DNA of 37,661 bases from Chloroflexota bacterium (GTDB lineage Bacteria; Chloroflexota; Anaerolineae; Anaerolineales; Villigracilaceae): positions 10,978 through 48,638 of the forward strand of contig JAADGN010000026.1 of assembly GCA_013152325.1 (NCBI GenBank), given 5' to 3'. Below the pieces are notes generated by a model. That model searched no databases. It was not told the origin of the DNA and worked only from the letters and a program-made list of their open reading frames with translations. A program made the position numbers and the translations under genes. This document shows positions 23,175 to 30,132 of this stretch, one piece after another. The stretch's first letter is position 1. Each line of letters starts with the position of its first letter.

Positions 23175-23909
23175 TTAGCGTATGCTCTGGCGCAGGCCTT
23201 CGAGTTGACCGGCCACCGAGCCGTCGAGCACCTTGTCGCCGACCTTGATGACCAGCCCGCCCAGGATGGACGGATCGACACGGAAGGTCACGTCCTGTGC
23301 GCCGACCTTGGCCAAGATGTCCTTCTTGACGGCATTTTGTTCCTTATCGGTCAGCGGCAGCGCGCTGGTGACTTCAGCGGAATCGCCGCTGAAACCGACG
23401 TCTTCCAGCACAACGACCTTGCCCGACTTGACGCCGGAAAAGAATTCGTCCAGCAAAGCGTGCTGACGTTTCTCATCCAGCGCCTCGCCGACCAGTTTCT
23501 GAGCGCCGGCAATTGCCAGCGCGGCCACCTGACCACGCAAGTCGCCCAAAATATTGTTGCGCTCAGCCTCAATGTTGGCCATCGCGTCCTCGCGCAGCTT
23601 GACGATCTCGGCATCCACGGCAACCTTAAGATCCCTCGCCGCGGCTTCAGCGCGCTCTGTCGCATCGCGAACGATCTTGCTGGCCTCCACCTGCGCCTCC
23701 GCTCTGATCTTGGCCGCTTCTTCTTCAGCATGGGCCCGGGCTTCAGATGCCACGCGGGCATCTTCGAGTCCCTGCGCAATCGCTTCGCGGCGCTTGTCCA
23801 GCAACCCCAGGATGGGTTTATAGACCCATTCCTTGAGCACGACAAAAATTATCAGGAAGTTGAAAATCTGGACGAGCAAATAGCCCAGATTAAGTCCTAG
23901 TTTTTCCAA
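23175..23909 (-). CDS. ATP synthase F0 subunit b fused to the C-terminal part of subunit delta
   Basis: A 244-residue protein. Residues 1-35 form the membrane helix and start of b (LLVQIFNFLIIFVVLKEWVYKP region), and 40-160 a charged coiled coil, as expected for the peripheral stalk. From about 163 on the sequence is delta-like: SALPLTDKEQ, VDPSILGGLVIKVGDKVLDGSVAG and LRQSI. Delta is normally about 180 residues, with an N-terminal helical bundle of about 105 residues that binds the alpha subunits; no such bundle is present here. The start codon is TTG at 23909, supported by AGGAGGAGA in front. b-delta fusions are known in some lineages, but the missing bundle is notable. Confidence 0.88.
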   Translation of the reverse strand: MEKLGLNLGYLLVQIFNFLIIFVVLKEWVYKPILGLLDKRREAIAQGLEDARVASEARAHAEEEAAKIRAEAQVEASKIVRDATERAEAAARDLKVAVDAEIVKLREDAMANIEAERNNILGDLRGQVAALAIAGAQKLVGEALDEKRQHALLDEFFSGVKSGKVVVLEDVGFSGDSAEVTSALPLTDKEQNAVKKDILAKVGAQDVTFRVDPSILGGLVIKVGDKVLDGSVAGQLEGLRQSIR

Positions 23910-23925
23910 GGTAGTCTCCTCCTGT

Positions 23926-24165
23926 CTAGAAGACGAACAGGATCAAGAGCGCGACCACCAGACAATAAATGGCAACCGCTTCGGCAAACGCGATGCCGAG
24001 GATCATGTTGGTCTGAATATTACCGGCCGCATCTGGGTTGCGTCCCATGGCCTGAACCGCACCGCTGGTAACGATGCCAATGCCTGCGCCTGCGCCGATG
24101 GCTCCAATCATGGCCAACCCAGCGCCGATCAATTTACCGAGAATAGTTGCAGCTTCCAAGTCCAT
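23926..24165 (-). CDS. atpE: ATP synthase F0 subunit c
   Basis: The 79-residue hairpin protein forms the rotating c-ring. The first helix has the Gly motif GAGAGIG (24-30), the polar loop has R42-N43-P44, and the ion-binding Glu62 lies in FAEAVAIY in helix 2. The residues normally forming a sodium site (Gln near 32, and Ser/Thr next to the Glu) are absent, so proton coupling is likely. A strong GGAGG precedes the ATG. It lies between subunit a and the b-delta fusion, in the usual order. Confidence 0.96.
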   Translation of the reverse strand: MDLEAATILGKLIGAGLAMIGAIGAGAGIGIVTSGAVQAMGRNPDAAGNIQTNMILGIAFAEAVAIYCLVVALLILFVF

Positions 24166-24190
24166 TTCGAAAAATACCTCCGTATCAGTT

Positions 24191-24254
24191 TTTCGGGCGG
24201 GAGAACCGCCGCTTGAGATGGTTTTACCCGGGCGTCTTTTTTTCTCGCCCGAAA
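24191..24254 (-). other. Competing stem-loops between atpB and atpE
   Basis: Right after the atpB stop, TTTCGGGCG (24191-24199) can pair with CGCCCGAAA (24246-24254). Alternatively CGGGCG (24229-24234) can pair with the same CGCCCG (24246-24251), and GGCGG/CCGCC (24196-24210) forms a smaller hairpin. The first two are mutually exclusive. The atpE Shine-Dalgarno site lies just beyond. A role in balancing c-subunit output is inferred. Confidence 0.45.
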
Positions 24255-24255
24255 T

Positions 24256-25335
24256 TTACGCGTGCGCCTCTTCGTGGTCGCCGTGGCCTTGTGTGGCCTG
24301 CGCCATGAAGGTCATGGTCAGCAAACCAAAGACAATCGCCTGGATCAGGCCGACAAAGAACTCCAGCATCAAGAACATCGATTGAGCAAATACCGGCACA
24401 AGTGAACCGATAACGAAGAGCAGAACCGAACCGGCGAAAATATTGCCAAACAACCGGAAGGCAAACGACAATACCTTTGAAAATTCCGAGATCAACTCAA
24501 GCAAACCAACGCCAAAATCAATCACGCCAAAGATGGGTTTGCTGAACAGGGTACTGGTATACCAGAACTTTTTAAAGTAGGCCCCACCCTGCGCCTTGAT
24601 CCCAATGACCTGCACCATGAACACCGCGATCAACGCCAGCGCGACGGTAAAATTCAGGTCAGTGGAAACGACGCGCACAAAGGGAACCAGCCCGAAAGCC
24701 TCGGCGCCATGTTCCACCTCGCCCTTGACAATGGTCTCGGCCCAACCCAAGTCCTGGACGGCGTATCCGTGGGCAGCAGGCTCCAAAATGCCGACGCTGT
24801 CCACGGCAGGGATCAATTCCGTCCAGTTGGCGATCAGCACCAGCAAGGTGATCGTCGCAAACCAGGGGAAGATAAAGCGAGTCCACTTGCCCGCCGTGCC
24901 CTCGGTCAGGTTGTAGAGGGCCTCCAGCAAGGCTTCGATCGCGCCGGGCATGCCGCCGGGCACCAGTTCCCCGCCTTTGATAGCCCGGTAAACGCCGAAG
25001 CCCATCAGCAGCAAGATGATGTCGGCAATGACCAGAGCGGTGAGCGTATTGACCCAAACAAAGCCCGAAAATAGCGGCAGTGCGGCCAGGACGCCAAAGA
25101 ACGCGGCCATCAGCAATCCTTCCCAGCGTTTGATGAGCACCGTCAATGCGAGAGTCAGGACGGCAAAAACAACCAGCAAGGTGGTAACCGGCGGGACAGG
25201 CTCCGCTGGCAATTGGACGTGCGGCTGGATAGGCGCATAGTACTTCGCCGCGATGCCACCGCCGACGATAAACAACAGCACCAGCCAGCGGTTGAAGCCC
25301 CAGCGCCATCCTTTCTTCTTAGGAGTTTGTTCCAC
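24256..25335 (-). CDS. atpB: ATP synthase F0 subunit a
   Basis: The 359-residue membrane protein conducts protons to the c-ring. The essential arginine lies in SFAFRLFGNIFAGSVLLF, and the NWTELIPAVDS segment is another typical block. It is longer than many a subunits (about 250-300) because of a long N-terminal part with extra hydrophobic helices (residues 12-130). It starts with GTG 25335, supported by AGGAGG nine bases upstream, and overlaps the end of the preceding small gene by 17 bases. The C-terminus is His/Glu-rich (GHGDHEEAHA). Confidence 0.95.
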   Translation of the reverse strand: MEQTPKKKGWRWGFNRWLVLLFIVGGGIAAKYYAPIQPHVQLPAEPVPPVTTLLVVFAVLTLALTVLIKRWEGLLMAAFFGVLAALPLFSGFVWVNTLTALVIADIILLLMGFGVYRAIKGGELVPGGMPGAIEALLEALYNLTEGTAGKWTRFIFPWFATITLLVLIANWTELIPAVDSVGILEPAAHGYAVQDLGWAETIVKGEVEHGAEAFGLVPFVRVVSTDLNFTVALALIAVFMVQVIGIKAQGGAYFKKFWYTSTLFSKPIFGVIDFGVGLLELISEFSKVLSFAFRLFGNIFAGSVLLFVIGSLVPVFAQSMFLMLEFFVGLIQAIVFGLLTMTFMAQATQGHGDHEEAHA

Positions 25336-25624
25336 TATTATGTTCCTCCTCAGGAGTTTCGTTCTTTTCTACCGGTTTAATGCGGTCGGTGGCCACCTTA
25401 ACCACGCGGAACATGGCGAAGAGGGTCACCGGCACACTGCCAACCAACAAGCCAATCGTAAAAAGCGGCTTGCTATCAAACTGTTTGTCCAGCCACAACC
25501 CCGCAAACAAGGCCACAAAAATGATGACCAGGGTCAGACACCCAACCTGGCCAGCTGCGCTGGCCAAGGTGAGGTTGAATGCATATTGCAGGCCTTTTTT
25601 ACCCTGGTCTTCTGGCTGGTTCAT
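25319..25624 (-). CDS. AtpZ/AtpI-like F0F1 ATPase accessory protein
   Basis: A 101-residue protein with two hydrophobic helices (about residues 30-46 and 55-72) and charged ends. Its position upstream of atpB and its layout match the AtpI/AtpZ-type assembly or magnesium-transport proteins of F0F1 operons. The ATG at 25624 has no Shine-Dalgarno sequence and sits 9 bases after a TATAAT box, so its mRNA is probably leaderless. The end of the gene overlaps the atpB start. Confidence 0.8.
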   Translation of the reverse strand: MNQPEDQGKKGLQYAFNLTLASAAGQVGCLTLVIIFVALFAGLWLDKQFDSKPLFTIGLLVGSVPVTLFAMFRVVKVATDRIKPVEKNETPEEEHNSGTNS

Positions 25625-25632
25625 GGTTGCGG

Positions 25633-25662
25633 ATTATATCACAAGGCGTTAAGGTTCGTCAA
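25633..25662 (-). promoter_or_regulatory. Strong promoter of the F0 operon
   Basis: TTGACG (25662-25657), an 18-base spacer and TGATATAAT, an extended -10 (TATAAT at 25638-25633). The start point should be near 25626, two bases from the ATG at 25624. The promoter starts next to the nuoN stop codon, so the F0 operon has its own promoter even if the upstream nuo transcript reads through. Confidence 0.75.
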
Positions 25663-27120
25663 TTAGAACAAGTTGACTGCTGCCGCACCCGAAAAACCGA
25701 ACCAGGGGGCAAAGATCGTGCCGATCAGCAAAATACCAATCGAGAGCACGACCAGGGCGATCGTGTATGGACGCGAAAGCGGTATCGGATGCTGGTCTTC
25801 GTCCTCGTTCTCCATGCGGTACAGATAGACGTACTTGAGCACCGTCAGATAGTAGTACACGCCAATAATCGAGTTGAGCACACCAACGATCGCCAGCCAG
25901 ACCATGTCGGCCTTGACCGCCGCTGTGAAGACGAACACTTTGGCTACAAACCCGCCAAAAGGCGGCATGCCAGCCAGCGAGAGAAAGGCTACCATCATCG
26001 CCAGCGCCAAACCGGGCGCACGGCGGCTCAAACCAGAATAGGCCGTGATTTCGTCGGACCCGGTCTCGCGTCCAACCGCGACCACGACCCCAAAGGCCGC
26101 CAAGTTGGTCAGGATGTAGGCCGCCAAGTAGAAGACCACACTGGCCACGCCCAATTGCGAAACCGCCGCCAGGCCAATCATGGCGTAACCGGCATGAGCA
26201 ATCGACGAATACGCCAGCAGGCGCTTGATGTTCTTCTGAACCATGGCGACCAGGTTGCCCAGCGTCATCGTCAGCGTCGACAGAACGGCCAACAGGAGCG
26301 ACCACGAAGCCGCAACGTCCGGGAAAGCTATCAGGAAGAGCCGCATCAGCACCGCGAAGCCCGCCGCCTTCGAAGCCGTGGACAGGAAGCCCGCCACCGG
26401 CGTGGGCGCGCCTTCGTAGACGTCCGGCGCCCAGAAATGGAACGGTACGATCGAGACCTTGAAGCCCAGCCCGACGATGATCAGGAATATCAGGCCAACA
26501 GCCAAACCCAACGATACCTGCCCAGCCGAGAACATAGCGCCCAGCTCGTAAATACCGGTCGTCCCGGTGAAGCCGTACAGCAGGCTGAAGCCGTAGAGCA
26601 TAACCGTCGAGGTCAGCGCGCCGAACAAGAGGTACTTGAACCCGGATTCAGTCGAGTGGTCGTCTCCGGTCATGAACCCGGCCAAAATGTAGAGCGGGAT
26701 CGAAGTCGTCTCGATCGCGATATAAAGCATGACCAAGTCCGCAGCGGAAGCCATCAGGCTCATGCCAAGCGTGGAGGCCAGCAGCAACAAGTAGGCCTCG
26801 CCGCGATGTCCCAGATTCTTGTGGTCCATCATGAACAGGGCTGTGATGGCGGCAGCGAACAGGAAGAGCATCTTGAAGAAGAAGCCCAGCCAGTCATAGC
26901 GCACCATTCCGCCGAAAACCATCTCGGGGTCGCCAGGGCGGGCAAACATCAAGCTGGCGGCCATGATCGCCAGCAACCCGCCAGCGGTCAGCCAGCCCAG
27001 GCTGCGGCGCTTTTCCTCTTTCAAAGCCAAATCGACAGCCAGCACCAAAAGGCCGAGCGCCAGCAGCAAAATCTCCGGCAGGATCGCCATAATCATTGAA
27101 GAAGTGTAGGTTACGGTCAC
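25663..27120 (-). CDS. nuoN: NADH-quinone oxidoreductase subunit N
   Basis: The 485-residue antiporter-like subunit lies in the membrane arm of complex I and takes part in proton pumping. Characteristic blocks are YIAIETTSIPLYILAGF, with the helix-5 glutamate, and HFWAPDVYEGAPTPVAGFLS followed by a conserved lysine (STASKAAGF). About 14 helices are expected. The start is GTG 27120, directly after the stop of nuoM (TAAGTG), with GGGAGG eight bases upstream. It is the last gene of the membrane-arm operon. Confidence 0.95.
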   Translation of the reverse strand: MTVTYTSSMIMAILPEILLLALGLLVLAVDLALKEEKRRSLGWLTAGGLLAIMAASLMFARPGDPEMVFGGMVRYDWLGFFFKMLFLFAAAITALFMMDHKNLGHRGEAYLLLLASTLGMSLMASAADLVMLYIAIETTSIPLYILAGFMTGDDHSTESGFKYLLFGALTSTVMLYGFSLLYGFTGTTGIYELGAMFSAGQVSLGLAVGLIFLIIVGLGFKVSIVPFHFWAPDVYEGAPTPVAGFLSTASKAAGFAVLMRLFLIAFPDVAASWSLLLAVLSTLTMTLGNLVAMVQKNIKRLLAYSSIAHAGYAMIGLAAVSQLGVASVVFYLAAYILTNLAAFGVVVAVGRETGSDEITAYSGLSRRAPGLALAMMVAFLSLAGMPPFGGFVAKVFVFTAAVKADMVWLAIVGVLNSIIGVYYYLTVLKYVYLYRMENEDEDQHPIPLSRPYTIALVVLSIGILLIGTIFAPWFGFSGAAAVNLF

Positions 27121-28593
27121 TTACGCACCTCCCAGAAGGCGCAGCACATTTTCGACGCCGCTCTGTACCATCGGGACCATGAGCGCCGGGAAGATGCCGA
27201 TGCCGATCATGAGTACCGAGAGGAGAGTCAGAGCTACCTTGTCCAAGACAGTCACGTCATGCGTATGGCCGACAAACTCTTCCGGCATGTCGCCAAAGAA
27301 CACCCGGCGAACGACCAGCATGATATAAGATGCCGTGATGATGATCGAAATCGCGGCCAGGATGGCGATCCACGGTTTGACCTGCCAGACGCCCATGAAA
27401 ATGGGGAACTCGGCCACAAAACCGGAGAAGCCAGGCATGCCCATCGAGACCAGACCGCCAATGATGAAGCCGATCGCCGTAAAGGGCATCACTTTCGCAA
27501 AGCCGCCCAATTTTGGAATCTCGCGGGTGTGCGCCTGGTTGTAGACCATACCAACCGCAGCAAAGAAGAGCGCTGTCATCACGCCGTGCGAGAACATCTG
27601 CACGCCAGAGCCGGTCAGGCCCTGTTTGGTCAGTGTGGCAAAACCCATCATCACCAATCCCATGTGCGAGACCGAGGAGAAACCGATGACATATTTGAAG
27701 TCAGTCTGCACCATGGCGATGAACGCGCCGTAGACCACATTGACCAGCGCCAGGAGCATGATCAGCCACGCCCAATGCTTCGCACCTTCCGGCAGGAGCA
27801 TAATGCCAACGCGCAGGGCGGCGAATGCACCCAGCTTCATCAACACGCCCGCGTGGAACATGGAGACAGCCGTCGGTGCAGCTACGTGACCATCCGGGCT
27901 CCAGTTGTGGAAGGGGAAAATACCGCCCAAAACCGCGAAGCCGATGAACACCGGCAAGAACCAGGTGCGCTGGAAGGCTTCCGAGAAACCGGCCTGCTCC
28001 AGCACCAGCATGTCGAAAGATTGAGCGCCGGCCGCCCAGTACATCGCCAAACCGCCGACCAGGGCGACCACCGAACCGATGAACAGGTACAGGGTCAACT
28101 TCATGGCCGCGTATTCGCGGGTCTTGACCCAGCCCCAGATGGAGATCAGCAGGTACATCGGGAAAACGGCAATTTCGTAGAAGAAGAACAATTGGAAAAG
28201 GTCGAGCGCAACGAACACGCCAAACACGCCGGTCGCCAGGATGAACAGGAAGGCGAAAAACTCGCGCGGGCGGTCGTCAATATTCCATGAAATCAACACT
28301 CCGGTGAACATGACGACGCCGGTCAACAACACCAGCGGAGTGCTGAGCCCGTCCACGCCGACGTGGTAACCAATGCCCAGCGCAGGCAGCCAGGAGTACT
28401 GTTCCTGGAACTGGTAACCTGCCGCAGCCACATCGTAGGAGAAATAGACCCAGATGGACAAGAGCAGGGCAAAAGCCGCAGCAGCCAGCGCTGTCATCCG
28501 GATTTCCGTCTTGCGCTCCCCGGGCATCAACAGGATTAACATGCCAGCGACAAACGGTGTGAAGACGATAACGCTTAGTATCGGAAATGTCAT
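27121..28593 (-). CDS. nuoM: NADH-quinone oxidoreductase subunit M, second (divergent) copy
   Basis: A 490-residue NuoM-type antiporter-like subunit. The helix-5 glutamate is present (FFYEIAVFPMYLLISIWG). The block after PFHNW reads SPDGHVAAPTAVSMFHAGVL, followed by MKLGAFAALRV; this differs from the usual WLPDAHxEAPTAGSxLLAGVLLKLG but keeps the Lys. The copy nearer nuoL has the canonical wording. ATG 28593 has GAGG at good spacing; a GTG at 28599 is too close to it. The gene lies between the other nuoM and nuoN. Confidence 0.93.
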   Translation of the reverse strand: MTFPILSVIVFTPFVAGMLILLMPGERKTEIRMTALAAAAFALLLSIWVYFSYDVAAAGYQFQEQYSWLPALGIGYHVGVDGLSTPLVLLTGVVMFTGVLISWNIDDRPREFFAFLFILATGVFGVFVALDLFQLFFFYEIAVFPMYLLISIWGWVKTREYAAMKLTLYLFIGSVVALVGGLAMYWAAGAQSFDMLVLEQAGFSEAFQRTWFLPVFIGFAVLGGIFPFHNWSPDGHVAAPTAVSMFHAGVLMKLGAFAALRVGIMLLPEGAKHWAWLIMLLALVNVVYGAFIAMVQTDFKYVIGFSSVSHMGLVMMGFATLTKQGLTGSGVQMFSHGVMTALFFAAVGMVYNQAHTREIPKLGGFAKVMPFTAIGFIIGGLVSMGMPGFSGFVAEFPIFMGVWQVKPWIAILAAISIIITASYIMLVVRRVFFGDMPEEFVGHTHDVTVLDKVALTLLSVLMIGIGIFPALMVPMVQSGVENVLRLLGGA

Positions 28594-28605
28594 TTGCACA
28601 CCTCG

Positions 28606-30114
28606 TTAGAACAGCATCGTCACGGCCTTGTTGATCACGTCCAGCAACCAGGCCGGCCAAATGCCGAGCACCAGGAACAGGGCCATGAGCGGGGCCATAA
28701 CAATAATTTCACGCGTGTTGATCTCGGTCAAGTGACCAACCCACTTTTCGTTCAGCGGGCCGTGTAAAAGCTTCTTGATCCCTTTCAGGATGTACGCACC
28801 CGTGAAAAGCAGACCAAGCATGCCTGCGGCGGTATAGACCGTGAAGATCGGCCAGGAACCCCGCACGACCAGGAATTCGGAGACAAACCCGTTCAACGCA
28901 GGCAGCCCCAGTGAAGCCATTGACGTGAAGATCAGGATACCGCCGTACACCGGCACCAGCGAGAACAAGCCGCCAAAATCATTCAGGTTGCGGGTGTGAG
29001 TGCGTTCGTAGATCACGCCGACCAGGAAGAACATGCCCGCGGCAGAGATGCCGTGATTGAACATCTGCAAGACCGCGCCATCCAAGGCGATGTGCGCATC
29101 CAGTGTGCCGGCGGCTTTGGCGGCCGCGGCGATGCCCAACACGACAAAGCCCATGTGGTTGATGGACGAATACGCCACCAGACGTTTGAAATCATCCTGA
29201 CCATAGGCGCCGAAAGCGCCAAAGATGATCGACATCACCGCCAGGAAGGCCAGCACACCGGCAAAGCGCGCCGATTCAACCGGATAGAGCGGGATGACCA
29301 GACGCAGGAAACCATACGCGCCCAGTTTCAGCAGCACGCCCGCCAGGAGCATGGAACCGGCCGTCGGCGCCTCGGTATGGGCATCCGGCAGCCAGGTATG
29401 GAAAGGCCAGATCGGGACTTTGATGGCAAAGGCAACGGTGAACGACCAGAAAGCCACTGTCTTGACCGTATCGACCGGCAGTCCCATCACCGTGCCTTTG
29501 ATGCTCGTCCACTGCTGGTACAACGTCGGCAGGTCGTAGGTCTGGAAAAGCACGCCCAGCATCTGAATGGACAGCAACAGACCCAGCGATCCGGCCATGG
29601 TGTATATCATGAACTTGAGCGAGGCATAATTACGGTTGGCGCCGCCCCATTGGTTGATCAGGAAGTACATCGGCACCAGACCGATCTCCCAGAAGACGAA
29701 GAAAATCAGCAGGTCGAGCGCCAGGAAGACGCCCAACATGCCCGTTTCCAGGAACAGGAACAGCATCATGTAGGCTTTGACGCGGTCAGTGATGCTGAAC
29801 GAAGCCAGGATAGCCAGCGGCGTGAGCAGCGTGGTCAGCAAGACCATGGTCAGCGAAAGCCCGTCCACGCCGACGTGGAAGGTGGCGTTGATCGCCTCGT
29901 ACCACGGGTATTGTTCCTGGAACTGGAAGCCCGCGGCGCCCGAATTGAAGTTCGTCCACAGCAAAACCGTCAACCCGAAAGGTACCAGGCTGGCGATCAA
30001 TGCCGCCCAGCGAATGAGTTTCACCTCGTCCTTCGGCAGGAACAGGATAACCAGCGCCGCCAGGGCGGGGAAGAACAAGATAGATGTCAACAAGTGACTG
30101 GTAATGAATTCCAT
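28606..30114 (-). CDS. nuoM: NADH-quinone oxidoreductase subunit M, canonical copy
   Basis: A 502-residue NuoM with the helix-5 glutamate in FWEIGLVPMYFLINQWGG and the pumping block TWLPDAHTEAPTAGSMLLAG followed by VLLKLGAYGFLRL. It is followed by a second NuoM, so the operon codes for two different M subunits. The two share a common layout but differ at many positions, indicating an old duplication. ATG 30114 has AGGAGAG upstream. It follows nuoL after an 18-base gap. Confidence 0.95.
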   Translation of the reverse strand: MEFITSHLLTSILFFPALAALVILFLPKDEVKLIRWAALIASLVPFGLTVLLWTNFNSGAAGFQFQEQYPWYEAINATFHVGVDGLSLTMVLLTTLLTPLAILASFSITDRVKAYMMLFLFLETGMLGVFLALDLLIFFVFWEIGLVPMYFLINQWGGANRNYASLKFMIYTMAGSLGLLLSIQMLGVLFQTYDLPTLYQQWTSIKGTVMGLPVDTVKTVAFWSFTVAFAIKVPIWPFHTWLPDAHTEAPTAGSMLLAGVLLKLGAYGFLRLVIPLYPVESARFAGVLAFLAVMSIIFGAFGAYGQDDFKRLVAYSSINHMGFVVLGIAAAAKAAGTLDAHIALDGAVLQMFNHGISAAGMFFLVGVIYERTHTRNLNDFGGLFSLVPVYGGILIFTSMASLGLPALNGFVSEFLVVRGSWPIFTVYTAAGMLGLLFTGAYILKGIKKLLHGPLNEKWVGHLTEINTREIIVMAPLMALFLVLGIWPAWLLDVINKAVTMLF

Positions 30115-30132
30115 AGTTCTCTCCTGTCTGCC

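Noticed and set aside
25579-27099. A 506-codon plus-strand frame opposite nuoN
   Set aside because: Arg/Gln/His-rich antisense shadow; nuoN on the other strand is unambiguous.
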